From contig NZ_PIPO01000003.1 of the NCBI RefSeq assembly GCF_003986975.1, positions 310,001-374,000 on the forward strand: a stretch of DNA of 64,000 nt. Reading direction: 5' to 3'. Positions 34,406 through 43,432 of the stretch are shown here, one piece after another. Origin of the DNA: Aliidiomarina soli. Lineage in GTDB: Bacteria > Pseudomonadota > Gammaproteobacteria > Enterobacterales > Alteromonadaceae. The notes below the pieces were generated by a model. It was not told where the DNA came from. It did no database searches and worked only from the letters and a program-made list of their open reading frames with translations. The first letter of the stretch is position 1; every line of letters begins with the position of its first letter. The position numbers and the translations under genes are program-made.

Positions 34406-35362
34406 TTAATTTTGAGCCAGCACCACCGAAAACATCTTGTCAGGTGCATGCCACCATTCCACGGCCTGCCAGCCCGCCTTTTCAAGCAAGCTTTCGAACT
34501 CGTTCTGGTGATACTTGTAGGAGTTCTCGGTGTGAATCGTTTCTCCGTCTGCAAAGTTTATTTCACGCCCCGCGACGTCGACACGTTGTTCTCGGGTGGC
34601 CACCAGGTGCATCTCAACGCGGCCTAAGTCAGAATTGTAAAAAGCACGGTGTTCAAACTGGTCGAGTTGAAAGTTCGCATCCAGTTCACGGTTTATACGT
34701 ACCAGCAGATTCTTATTGAATGCAGCGGTAACCCCTTTGCTGTCGTTGTACGCCATTTGCAGTACATCATTTGGCTTTTTGGTATCGACCCCTAACAGCA
34801 TATATTGGCCCTGGCCAAGGGTCTGTCCGGCGTTCTGCAGAAAGTGGGTAGCATCGGCGGGGGAGAAGTTGCCGATCGTTGAACCTGGAAAAAAGCCCAT
34901 GCGCTTGTCGTCACTGGCTGGTAGCCGCAGTGCTTCTGTGAAATCACCTTCCACCGCCGTGACCTCGAGATGTGGATAGCGTGCTTTTAAATTAGTACTG
35001 GCCAGGGCAAGGTGGTCGCCTGAGATATCAATCGCGATGAAGCGGCTGATTGCGCTAATTTTGTCCAGCAGGGGTTTCACTTTATGCAATGAACCAGCGC
35101 CGAATTCAATCACTTCTACCGGCTGACGAAAGCGGTCAGCGAGCGATTCGGCGACCGTCGGGAGCATTGTCATCTCGCATGCATAGGGGTAGTACTCATC
35201 CAGCTGGCAAATCTGATCGAATAGGTGAGATCCACGCGCATCATAGAAGTACTTTGGTGATAGCTGTTTTTGCGGCTGACTCAATCCGGCTAACACATCG
35301 GCTAAGAAGGTGTCGGACGGAGAGACGACGGGATCATTGTTTTGGGTTGGTAAACTGCTCAT
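34406..35362 (-). CDS. egtD: L-histidine N-alpha-trimethyltransferase EgtD
   Basis: A 318-aa SAM-dependent methyltransferase of the EgtD family. It has LSPKYFYDARGSHLFDQICQ, LDEYYPYACEMTML, VIEFGAGSLHKVKPLLD (SAM motif I), PGSTIGNF and VDTKKPNDVLQMAYND. It methylates the amino group of histidine three times to hercynine, the first step of ergothioneine synthesis. The ATG at 35362 directly follows the egtB stop codon (TAG-ATG), so the two are translationally coupled, and GAGG inside the egtB end serves as its ribosome site. Confidence 0.95.
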   Translation of the reverse strand: MSSLPTQNNDPVVSPSDTFLADVLAGLSQPQKQLSPKYFYDARGSHLFDQICQLDEYYPYACEMTMLPTVAESLADRFRQPVEVIEFGAGSLHKVKPLLDKISAISRFIAIDISGDHLALASTNLKARYPHLEVTAVEGDFTEALRLPASDDKRMGFFPGSTIGNFSPADATHFLQNAGQTLGQGQYMLLGVDTKKPNDVLQMAYNDSKGVTAAFNKNLLVRINRELDANFQLDQFEHRAFYNSDLGRVEMHLVATREQRVDVAGREINFADGETIHTENSYKYHQNEFESLLEKAGWQAVEWWHAPDKMFSVVLAQN

Positions 35363-36619
35363 CTATACCTCGTTATCGAGAGTCATTGCCAGCCGTACGC
35401 CGCTAAACTGCCAGCGTTGATACGGGTGAAAAAAGTTACGATAGCTACTACGGATTTGCGCTGCCGGGGTCGCGCAGGACCCCCCCCGCAAAACCATTTG
35501 GTTGATCATAAATTTACTATTGTATTCGGCGAGCGCGCCTTGCGCCGGGGTAAAACCGGGGTAGGGAAGGAAAGCGCTATGAGTCCACTCCCAAAGGGTT
35601 CCAAAAAGCTGTTGCAAACCGCTCTGCACTGGCATTGCAGGGTGGTGCGCGGTGTCCACAGTCAGAAACTGTCCCTGCGCTTTCGCCTTGGCGGGTTGTG
35701 CTGTTGCCGCCTGTTCCCATTCGGCTTCAGTTGGCAGGCGCGCACCTGCATAACGCGCATAGGCGTCTGCTTCGTAATAGCTGACATGGCACACCGGCTC
35801 ATCCAGGATAACCGGGTGGCGACCGCGAAAGCTGAACTGGTACCACTGGTTATCCTTTTTGAACCAATACAGGGGCGCCTGCCATTGCTCTTGCTGAGAT
35901 AAGGCCCAACCTTCTGAAAGCCACAGTTCAGGGCGCTGATAACCGCCGTCTTTTATAAACTGCAACCACTGGCGGTTGCTCACCAGCTGGTTTGCCAGGG
36001 CGAAGGGCGCGTTATATACCTGGTGCTGCGGGCGTTCACAATCGTAAGCAAAGTTATCATCGCTGCCGTTGTCAGCGGCATGCCCAATGTCCACCAAGCC
36101 GCCGTCAAATTCAGTGTAACCGTGGTCGGTAACGCTGTGGCGCTTAACCGCAGAGGCAGAGGTTAAACCTTCGGCATAGGGGTTCAGCGACAGCGCGTGT
36201 TTAATATCCGTCAGAATCAATTCCTGATGCTGCATTTCATGATGCAACCCTATGGTCAGGACAGGTTTAAGGCTGGTCGGGAGGGTCGCGAGCAGCTCAT
36301 CCATCTTCTCGTCGACATAACGACGGTAGTCGATGACTTCATTTAGCCCCGGTCGCGACAACAAGCCGCGTTGCGGCCTTGGGTGTCGCTCACCCACAGC
36401 ATCGTAATAGGAATTAAAGAGGTACCTGAAGTGAGGGTTGAATACTTGATAACCAGGTAAATGAGGCTGCAACAGAAAGGTTTCAAAGAACCAGGTTGTG
36501 TGTGCCAGATGCCATTTGCTCGGGCTGGCGTCCGCCATCGACTGCAGCATCATATCTTCGGCCGAAAGTCCCTTTGTCAGCGCCAGAGTTTGTTCCCTGA
36601 CTGAACGATAATTCAACAT
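35363..36619 (-). CDS. egtB: Ergothioneine biosynthesis sulfoxide synthase EgtB
   Basis: A 418-aa protein. An N-terminal DinB-like domain has the iron ligands WHLAHTTWFFE and LHHEMQHQELI (H-x3-H-x-E). A C-terminal formylglycine-generating-type domain follows (YEADAYARYAGARLPTEAEW, then GTLWEWTHSAF and MVLRGGSCATP). EgtB joins hercynine to a thiol (gamma-glutamylcysteine or cysteine) with O2. It is the first gene of egtB-egtD; egtA, egtC and egtE are absent here, as in many non-actinobacteria that supply the thiol otherwise. Ergothioneine is an antioxidant thiol-histidine. Confidence 0.95.
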   Translation of the reverse strand: MLNYRSVREQTLALTKGLSAEDMMLQSMADASPSKWHLAHTTWFFETFLLQPHLPGYQVFNPHFRYLFNSYYDAVGERHPRPQRGLLSRPGLNEVIDYRRYVDEKMDELLATLPTSLKPVLTIGLHHEMQHQELILTDIKHALSLNPYAEGLTSASAVKRHSVTDHGYTEFDGGLVDIGHAADNGSDDNFAYDCERPQHQVYNAPFALANQLVSNRQWLQFIKDGGYQRPELWLSEGWALSQQEQWQAPLYWFKKDNQWYQFSFRGRHPVILDEPVCHVSYYEADAYARYAGARLPTEAEWEQAATAQPAKAKAQGQFLTVDTAHHPAMPVQSGLQQLFGTLWEWTHSAFLPYPGFTPAQGALAEYNSKFMINQMVLRGGSCATPAAQIRSSYRNFFHPYQRWQFSGVRLAMTLDNEV

Positions 36620-36720
36620 CAGTACTGCCTGCGGTTAAGAATCACTGGAAGTTCGTTTTCAACCATAGACGGAGAAGCCAGTTTTGTCGAAACTGGCTTC
36701 ATCCGCCAATGCGGGACATT

Positions 36721-39700
36721 CTACTCCTGAGCGGCTGTTAGTTCCTCCTGCAGACGCTTGCCTTCATCGGCACGGGGCTTGGTAAACCGGGCAATACCGA
36801 GGTAAAGCACAGGGGTCAAATAGAGGGTAAAGAGTACCGCAATGGTAAGACCGCCAAATACAACCCAGCCGATGGCGCTGCGCGCTTCAGCACCCGCGCC
36901 GGAGGCGAGAATTAAGGGCAGCGCACCTAACAGAGTGGACACCAGGGTCATCATAATGGGCCGTAAACGAATACGGGCTGCTTCTTCGATAGCCTGGCGT
37001 ACCTCGTAGCCGCGATCACGCAGCTGATCAGCGAACTCGACAAGTAAAATTGCATTCTTGGCGAGTAGTCCGATAAGCATGACCAGGCCAATTTGTGAGT
37101 AAATATTGATGCTGTTACCAGTTATAAAGAGCGCGAACAGGGCGGCTGCCAAACCAAAAGGCACGGTCAGCATGACTACGATGGCACTGTTGATACTTTC
37201 AAACTGGGCCGCCAGCACTAAAAATACGATGATCAACGCGAGTATGTAGGTGAGGGTCACTTCCCGTGCGGTTTCTTCAAAGGTTAACGCGTCACCAAGG
37301 AAGACCAGGCCGATTCCTTCAGGTAGTTCGGCCCGGCTCAGCTCCCGAATGCGCTCTACTGCGCGCTGAATTGGCAGCGTATTGGGCAGGTCAAAGCTCA
37401 CTTCAATCGCGCGCCGCTGCACATGTCGCTCAAGCTCCGCGGCAACACCTTCCTCGGTGATCGAGGCCAGTGCTGATAACGCAACCAACTCGCCGCTGCG
37501 GGCTCGCAGATAGAGGTTACTCAGGTCACTGGGGTCATTAACCTGGCTACGATTTGCCTGCAGAATAATAGGGACTGCCTGGTCGCCGATATTCAAGTCG
37601 GCCAGATCATCGCCATTAATAGCCACGCGAAGGGTTGTTGAAATATCGGATAGTTCGACCCCTAAATCCTCAGCCCGGCGCCGGTCAATATTAACCCGTA
37701 ACTGCGGCTGGGTGGGTTGATATGAAATTTGGCCATTGCCCAGCTCGGGGAGTTCCTCTTCGATACGTTGTGAGAAGTCGCGGGCAGCCTGATAAATTTG
37801 CTGGTAATCGTTGCCGGTCAGGGCGAACTCAATACCACCCCCACCGGGGCCTCGCATATTTAGGCTGTTGGCGCCGAAAGCTCTGCCTGGAGCGCCTGGA
37901 ATAGCGCCTAGCGGTCCGCGGATTTCATTAATAATTTCCTGTTGCGAGCGCGACCGCTCACTCCAGTCGGTTAGCGGAACCGTGATGAAGACCCGGTTTG
38001 GATCCCACTGACCGACCACGGTATACAAGCTTTCGATTTCACCACCCTCAAGGTAAGGCAGCAGAATTTCTTCCATCCGGTCGGCCTGACGTTGCATAAA
38101 GGGCAGGCCTGCGCCGTCTGGCCCTTGCGCCATAATCCGGATCATACCGCGGTCTTCAGGGGGTAACAGCTCGTTGTCGATGACGCGATAGACACTGCCG
38201 GCCCCAATGGCGAGGAGCAAACAACCGAGCAGAACCCACCATGCGTGATTCAGTGCAATGTGCAGGGAGCGTCCGTAGCTGTCGATTAAGCGAGTCCCAA
38301 AGCGGGCGAGGATGCCTTCTCGGCCTTTGCTAAGTGGCAGGCGCGCGGTCAGTGCAGGTACTAATGACAAGGCGACAAAGGACGAAATAATCACGGCTGC
38401 CGCTAGTACGCCGCCAAATTCACGGAAAAGCCGACCTGCAGTAGAAGGGAGAAAGGCAATTGGCACAAATACAGCGGCCAGTACTGCGGTCGTTGCCACC
38501 ACCGCGAAGAATACCTCGCGGGTGCCGACCACGGCGGCTGCACGCGAGCCTAGCCCAGAAGCTCGGCGACGCTGAATATTCTCGGTGACCACAATGGCGT
38601 CATCAACAATAAGGCCTGTCGCCAGGACCAACGCCAGCAAAGTAAGAATATTAATCGAGAAGCCGAGTAACCAGATAGCCGCGACAGCACCCACTAAGGA
38701 CACCGGAATCGCCACGGCGGGGATGACGGTGGCGCGCCACGAACCAATAAACAGGCGTAAGGTAAAAATAACCAGCACAATGGTGAATGCCAGCGAGGTT
38801 ACGACTTGTTGTACCGAGTCCTTGATAAATACCGCGTCATCGGTGGTGACTTGCATCTGCAATTCAGGAAATCGCTCGCGCACGTCGCCAAGTACTCGTG
38901 ACACTTCATTGGAAATTTCAATCGTATTTGAACCGGCCTGACGAATGACACTGATACCGATAACAGTTCGCCCATCCAGGCGCACCATGCTGGTGGCATC
39001 AGCCGGCGAAAAGTAGACATCGGCAACATCGCCAACGCGGGTATCGCCAGTAATGACAATATCAGCCAGTTGTTCGGCAGTCACTGAGCTGGCATCGGCT
39101 CGTACAATAATTTGCTGGTCGGTGTTGCGTAAGCTCCCCGCTGGTACATCAAAAGGAGCCTGGCGTAAAACATCGGCAACCTGACTGGCGGTGAGATCAT
39201 AACTATTCAGCCGCAGCGGATCTAACATCACCCGGGCAACGCGCTCGCGGGCCCCATCCAGCTGGACATCAGCAACCCCGGGGATATTCAGAAACAGCGG
39301 AGCCAGATCGGTTTCAATGCGCTCAGTCATGGTTTCAAGGTCGAGGCGGTCACTGGAAATCGAAATGGCGACGACCGGGCGCGAGTCACTGTCGGCTTTG
39401 ATAATTGACAATCGCTCAACACCGTCCGGCAGATCACGCTCTATCTGGGCAATGGCTTCACGGGTTTCGTTGGCGGCATTATCGATATTCACGCCAGCGC
39501 GGAACTGCACCACAATGCGGGTACTGTCTTCTTCACTCGAAGAGTAGATGGCATGTACACCACTGACCCGGGCCGCGGCGCCTTCCAGCCGTGAGGTAAC
39601 TTCGGTGTCCATGGTTTCCGGTGCGGCGCCGGGGAATCTCGCGCTGACGGTGAGCATCGGCATATCGACATCCGGTAACTCACGCACTTCGGTTCCGTTT

Positions 39701-39825
39701 AAGGCGGCAAAACCGGCAATGATAATCAGTAAATTGAGGACGATAATGAGAACAGGTCGCCGGATCGACAGGGTCGGAAGGTCAGAATGACTCGAATAGA
39801 GGGAGCTGTCGTTGTCTGCACTCAT
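36721..39825 (-). CDS. RND-family efflux transporter, inner-membrane permease
   Basis: A 1034-aa protein of the AcrB/MexF superfamily with about 12 membrane helices and two large periplasmic loops. It begins STLSIRRPVLIIVLNLL-like (LPTLSIRRPVLIIVLNLLII) and has the motif ELPDVDMPMLTVSARFPGAAPETMD. In helix 4, LALVLATGLIVDDAIVVTEN carries the paired Asp residues of proton relay. LMLIGLLAKNAILLVEFADQ lies in the second half. Its ATG overlaps the adaptor stop codon by 4 bp (ATGA). The pump needs an outer-membrane channel, not encoded here. Substrate unknown. Confidence 0.95.
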   Translation of the reverse strand: MSADNDSSLYSSHSDLPTLSIRRPVLIIVLNLLIIIAGFAALNGTEVRELPDVDMPMLTVSARFPGAAPETMDTEVTSRLEGAAARVSGVHAIYSSSEEDSTRIVVQFRAGVNIDNAANETREAIAQIERDLPDGVERLSIIKADSDSRPVVAISISSDRLDLETMTERIETDLAPLFLNIPGVADVQLDGARERVARVMLDPLRLNSYDLTASQVADVLRQAPFDVPAGSLRNTDQQIIVRADASSVTAEQLADIVITGDTRVGDVADVYFSPADATSMVRLDGRTVIGISVIRQAGSNTIEISNEVSRVLGDVRERFPELQMQVTTDDAVFIKDSVQQVVTSLAFTIVLVIFTLRLFIGSWRATVIPAVAIPVSLVGAVAAIWLLGFSINILTLLALVLATGLIVDDAIVVTENIQRRRASGLGSRAAAVVGTREVFFAVVATTAVLAAVFVPIAFLPSTAGRLFREFGGVLAAAVIISSFVALSLVPALTARLPLSKGREGILARFGTRLIDSYGRSLHIALNHAWWVLLGCLLLAIGAGSVYRVIDNELLPPEDRGMIRIMAQGPDGAGLPFMQRQADRMEEILLPYLEGGEIESLYTVVGQWDPNRVFITVPLTDWSERSRSQQEIINEIRGPLGAIPGAPGRAFGANSLNMRGPGGGGIEFALTGNDYQQIYQAARDFSQRIEEELPELGNGQISYQPTQPQLRVNIDRRRAEDLGVELSDISTTLRVAINGDDLADLNIGDQAVPIILQANRSQVNDPSDLSNLYLRARSGELVALSALASITEEGVAAELERHVQRRAIEVSFDLPNTLPIQRAVERIRELSRAELPEGIGLVFLGDALTFEETAREVTLTYILALIIVFLVLAAQFESINSAIVVMLTVPFGLAAALFALFITGNSINIYSQIGLVMLIGLLAKNAILLVEFADQLRDRGYEVRQAIEEAARIRLRPIMMTLVSTLLGALPLILASGAGAEARSAIGWVVFGGLTIAVLFTLYLTPVLYLGIARFTKPRADEGKRLQEELTAAQE

Positions 39826-40859
39826 GCGTCATTGTCCATAGTCTGTGAACGCACGGCCTGACCCTCGCGAACGTTCTGAACACCTTCGGTAATCAGGGTC
39901 TGACCTTGTTCCAGATCGCCGTCGACTAACACGCGACTCCGCGTACGCTGTTTAATCTGCACATCGACCCGCTCTGCGCGACCGTCGGTTACGCGCCATA
40001 CGTAGGGACTGGTTGGCCCCCACATCAACGCAGCTTCTGGAATACTGGCATAGGACTCACCTTCGGTTTGCAGGCTTACTCTGAAACTGGTGCCAGGCCG
40101 ATATCTGTCGTTGGCATTGTCGATTAAGGCACGGATGCGAATAGTACGATTTTCACTGTCCAGCCGGGAGTCAATTTGTGCTACCCGGGCTTCGATTTCA
40201 GTGCCCTGTTGTTGCCAGGGGCTGACTCGCAATACGGCTTCTCGTTGTAATAACTCGAGGGCACTTTCGGGTGCCCGGAAATCGATGTAAAGCTGGTCAC
40301 GGTGGTCCAGGGTCGTGATCGCAGTTTGCTCGTTGATCCGATCGCCGATTTCAACATCAGTAATGCCAACTACGCCATCAAAGGGGGCTCGTACCTTGCG
40401 GTCCTCAAACTCGGTTTCTGCTTCGGTCAGCTGGACTTGCAGCAGATCTCGCACGGTTACCGCATCATCCAGCTCACTTTGGGGAATGGCCTGCTGCTCC
40501 CGGCTTCGGGTGAGACGATCTACGGTACGTTCAGCATCCGCCAGTTGGATACGTGCACGGTCCAGCGCAACCTGCTGGCGGCGGGCGTCCATCTGCACCA
40601 AAACATCGCCCTTGCTGACTCTGCTTCCAGCTACGATGTTGACTTCAGTAACCCGGTCAGCAACCGCTGGATAAAGAATAACTGAGCGTAACGCCTGCGC
40701 AGTGCCCACCGCTTCGACGCGTTGCGTTTGTTGCTCAAGACGCAATGTTTCAGTCACCACCAATGCCTGCTCGTCAGATTGGGCGACCACGGTGCTGCTA
40801 AATAGCCAGCTAACGGTAAAGCAGAAAACCAGTGCATAGCGAAATTTTGAGTAGTCCAT
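39822..40859 (-). CDS. RND efflux periplasmic adaptor (membrane fusion protein)
   Basis: A 345-aa protein with a signal peptide (FRYALVFCFTVSWLFSSTVVA-QS). Layout: barrel-sandwich (lipoyl-like) half-motif VTEVNIVAGSRVSKGDVLVQMD, a coiled-coil hairpin (RIQLADAERTVDRLTRSREQ), a second lipoyl half (VRAPFDGVVGITDVEIGDRI), then a beta-barrel and membrane-proximal domain (GTSFRVSLQTEGESY). It links the inner-membrane permease (next gene, 4-bp overlap) to an outer-membrane channel. The gene starts 79 bp from a Fur-box-like site, which may regulate the pair by iron. Confidence 0.93.
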   Translation of the reverse strand: MDYSKFRYALVFCFTVSWLFSSTVVAQSDEQALVVTETLRLEQQTQRVEAVGTAQALRSVILYPAVADRVTEVNIVAGSRVSKGDVLVQMDARRQQVALDRARIQLADAERTVDRLTRSREQQAIPQSELDDAVTVRDLLQVQLTEAETEFEDRKVRAPFDGVVGITDVEIGDRINEQTAITTLDHRDQLYIDFRAPESALELLQREAVLRVSPWQQQGTEIEARVAQIDSRLDSENRTIRIRALIDNANDRYRPGTSFRVSLQTEGESYASIPEAALMWGPTSPYVWRVTDGRAERVDVQIKQRTRSRVLVDGDLEQGQTLITEGVQNVREGQAVRSQTMDNDA

Positions 40860-40937
40860 CAGGGGTCCGTGGTTGTCTTTGTTGTGTAGGTATACGGATG
40901 AATGTCGAAAAAGATTAGTCCGTTACTGATCTCTAGT

Positions 40938-40952
40938 TGATAATTATTCTCA
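40938..40952. promoter_or_regulatory. Fur-box-like palindrome
   Basis: TGATAATTATTCTCA, a 7-1-7 dyad one base away from TGATAAT-N-ATTATCA. It lies between the RND adaptor (start 40859, 79 bp away) and the small plus-strand genes (from 40991). Confidence 0.65.
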
Positions 40953-40990
40953 ACTAAGCCCCAGAGTGTCAACTGTTAAAGGAGACATGA

Positions 40991-41059
40991 ATGACTAAAA
41001 ATTACTTGTATTTTTCTAATGGTGAGCGTACTTTTATTGTAGTAGAAGTAGGGAGTTAG
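40991..41059 (+). CDS. Possible 22-aa small protein or leader peptide
   Basis: ATG at 40991 preceded six bases upstream by GGAG (40981-40984, within AAAGGAG). The predicted peptide is MTKNYLYFSNGERTFIVVEV then GS, stop 41057-41059. It is too short to judge by family. The near-ideal ribosome site and the position directly after the Fur-like box, ahead of the gene at 41064, suggest a leader peptide or a real microprotein. The stop codon is four bases before the next ATG. Confidence 0.4.
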   Translation: MTKNYLYFSNGERTFIVVEVGS

Positions 41060-41063
41060 CTCC

Positions 41064-41357
41064 ATGAGTCGTATCCGCACTCTGTTTATGTTTTTGTTTG
41101 TCGGCGCGCTGTTTAGCAGCGTTCCGCTGCAGAGTGTTGCCTCCATTGATGGTTATCACGATGTCGCACATGATCATCTGAGCCTGCTGCAGTCTCAGGA
41201 TTTTGAGGGCGATGATCCGGATTACTTATTAGTTAGTTCCCTGCCAATAGCGCCTCTCAGCCCAGAGTCTGGGTTCTCGCGAACTTCGCCAGTTCAGGCG
41301 ATTCCTGTTTACGCCCCTTATTATTCCAGAGCACCTCCTGTCCGACTGAATTTCTAA
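41064..41357 (+). CDS. Secreted 97-aa hypothetical protein
   Basis: Has a signal peptide (IRTLFMFLFVGALFSSVPLQ-SVAS). The mature part is acidic and His/Asp-rich at first (GYHDVAHDHLSLL, FEGDDPDYLL) and Pro/Tyr-rich later (VYAPYYSRAPPVRLNF). GGGAG lies upstream of the ATG at 41064. It is preceded by a 22-codon reading frame and a Fur-box-like palindrome. I recognise no family; a metal-linked role is suggested only by the His/Asp content and the operator. Confidence 0.6.
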   Translation: MSRIRTLFMFLFVGALFSSVPLQSVASIDGYHDVAHDHLSLLQSQDFEGDDPDYLLVSSLPIAPLSPESGFSRTSPVQAIPVYAPYYSRAPPVRLNF

Positions 41358-41397
41358 ACCATTTTCCCCGGTCTTTTGAAATTTTAGGAGTGTTCTT

Positions 41398-41982
41398 ATG
41401 AGCCACTATACAAGTTTAAGCTGGGCTGCAATGCCAGCACAGCTGCCGTTAGCCAAATTAAATGCCCGCACTAAGTTAAGCTGGAACGAACCCGCACGTA
41501 TGGTGCTGGATAACTTTTCCGACCAGGACCCACTGCATGTGCATACCTCGACCAAACTGAAACATGCTGATGCCATCATGGACGGTGCGGGTGCTCGTTA
41601 CATATGTGTCTTTGACCACCAGCAGCGACTTACCGGCGTACTTGCATTGCGCGATTTGCATGGCCGTCAGGCTGTGCGGCTGGCAAAGGAGCTGAGTATT
41701 GCCCACGATGACCTCAGCGTCGATTATTTGATGAAACCAATCAGCCAGCTACCGTTAATCACCTATCAGCAACTTGAGCGAGCGCGGATAGGGGATGTCG
41801 TTGCGACCTTACAAAAGAGCGGCCAGGACTTTCTGCTGGTGCAGGAGGAAGGCCAGATCGTCGGTCTGGTGTCATCATTAAATATTGTCGAGCGCACCGG
41901 GGAGTCGGTTCAGGTGCGCCACCATGTGGAATCCTTCGTCGATATACTGCATGCGATAAAGCACAGTGATGACATTGATTAA
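41398..41982 (+). CDS. CBS-domain protein
   Basis: A 194-aa cytoplasmic protein. Two CBS motifs are seen: LHVHTSTKLKHADAIMDGAG ... GVLALRDLHG (about 38-88) and LITYQQLERARIGDVVATLQ ... VGLVSSLNIVER (about 118-162). CBS pairs bind adenosine nucleotides and regulate partner proteins. It is followed by a strong terminator and then ndh, in the same orientation. TAGGAG precedes the ATG. The partner is unknown. Confidence 0.9.
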   Translation: MSHYTSLSWAAMPAQLPLAKLNARTKLSWNEPARMVLDNFSDQDPLHVHTSTKLKHADAIMDGAGARYICVFDHQQRLTGVLALRDLHGRQAVRLAKELSIAHDDLSVDYLMKPISQLPLITYQQLERARIGDVVATLQKSGQDFLLVQEEGQIVGLVSSLNIVERTGESVQVRHHVESFVDILHAIKHSDDID

Positions 41983-41989
41983 CTCTTCG

Positions 41990-42016
41990 AAAAGGCCAGC
42001 ATTTGCTGGCCTTTTT
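41990..42016 (+). terminator. Terminator after the CBS gene
   Basis: Stem AAAGGCCAGC / GCTGGCCTTT with an ATTT loop, continuing as T. Confidence 0.93.
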
Positions 42017-42051
42017 TCTATACTCAACAGCAACAGAAAACAGGAGGCACT

Positions 42052-43350
42052 ATGCAGGTACCCAAGGTTGTTGTGGTTGGCGGTGGCGCAGGGGGGTTAG
42101 AGCTGGTAACCCGTTTAGGCAGCCAGCTTGGAAAGTCAGGCAAAGCAGAGATTACTTTGATTGACCGTGCCGCAACCCATGTCTGGAAACCTTTGTATCA
42201 TGAACTTGCGACTGGCGTACTGAACTCGAACCTGGATGAAGTTTCGTTTCAGGGCCATGCAAAAAATCACCACTATCGTTTTGTCCGCGGCAGTTTGCAG
42301 TCCCTCGATAGAGAACGTCAGGCGGTAACGCTGGCGCCTCTACTGGACGAGGAGGGCGATGAAATACTTCCGCAACGAGAGCTGGGCTATGATTACCTGG
42401 TGCTGGCGGTCGGTAGCGTGGCCAACGATTTCTCGATTGAAGGGGTGGGGCAGCATTGTCATTTTATTGATACCGCCGAGCAGGCGGAATCCTTTCGCAA
42501 GGCGATGCTCAATACGTTTTTACGCATTAATGATGCCAGTAGCAATCAACAGCGAGAGGTTTCAATCGGCATTGTCGGTGGCGGAGCGACCGGGGTGGAG
42601 CTGGCTGCAGAGTTAACCAAAGCGTCCGATATGCTGCACAGTTATGGCTATACCGATCTTGAGCACAGCCGACTGAATATTCAGATTATAGAAATGGCAG
42701 AACGCATCCTGCCGCCGCTGAGCGAGAAGGTGAGTCAGCGGGTGCATAAAGAACTGGAAAAGTTAGGGGTAAGGCTGCACACCGACACTTCAATAAAAAA
42801 AGCCACAGCCGACGGTTTATATACCAATGATGATGACTTCATTGCCACCGATCTCAGTGTCTGGGCTGCAGGCATTAAAGCACCTCCGTTTCTTGCTGAG
42901 CTTGGTTTAAGCTGCAATAAAAACAACACGCTGAATGTATCCGCAGCCATGCAAAGTGTCGATGATGAACGTATATTTGCCTTTGGCGACTGTGCTTATT
43001 GCCCTCAGGGCGAGGACAGTGCGGTGCCGCCCCGGGCACAGGCTGCGCACCAACAGGCTAAGCATTTAGCGGCAAATATAAAACGCTGTTTAGGTGGCGA
43101 GGCACTGACCGACTTTGTCTATCAGGACCGTGGCTCATTGGTCTCTTTAGCCGATTATGACGCGGTCGGCAGTCTGATGGGGGGACTGGCGCGGCGTGGT
43201 GTGTTTATTGAAGGGATCATGGCACGGCTGGCGTATTCATCCTTATACCGTATGCATCAAATGACCATTCATGGGGTGACCAAAACCAGCCTGACTATGG
43301 TCGCTGACAGCTTTAACTATTACCTCAAGCCGAGAATGAAGTTGCACTGA
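42052..43350 (+). CDS. ndh: Type II NADH dehydrogenase (NDH-2)
   Basis: A 432-aa FAD protein, very close to E. coli Ndh in layout. FAD-binding motif VVVVGGGAGGLELVTRLG at the N-terminus, NAD-binding motif IGIVGGGATGVELAAEL in the middle, then WAAGIKAP and FAFGDCAYCPQ near the flavin, and a C-terminal RMHQMTIHGVTKTSL membrane-binding helix. It transfers electrons from NADH to quinone without pumping protons. GGAGG precedes the ATG at 42052. Transcribed alone, just downstream of the CBS gene terminator. Confidence 0.97.
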   Translation: MQVPKVVVVGGGAGGLELVTRLGSQLGKSGKAEITLIDRAATHVWKPLYHELATGVLNSNLDEVSFQGHAKNHHYRFVRGSLQSLDRERQAVTLAPLLDEEGDEILPQRELGYDYLVLAVGSVANDFSIEGVGQHCHFIDTAEQAESFRKAMLNTFLRINDASSNQQREVSIGIVGGGATGVELAAELTKASDMLHSYGYTDLEHSRLNIQIIEMAERILPPLSEKVSQRVHKELEKLGVRLHTDTSIKKATADGLYTNDDDFIATDLSVWAAGIKAPPFLAELGLSCNKNNTLNVSAAMQSVDDERIFAFGDCAYCPQGEDSAVPPRAQAAHQQAKHLAANIKRCLGGEALTDFVYQDRGSLVSLADYDAVGSLMGGLARRGVFIEGIMARLAYSSLYRMHQMTIHGVTKTSLTMVADSFNYYLKPRMKLH

Positions 43351-43432
43351 TTTCATTTGTGTTACCTCAGGTTCATTTGCATTGGAAAAGCATGCATAAT
43401 AGCGTCAGGTCTAATTAATTTGGGTACTGATT

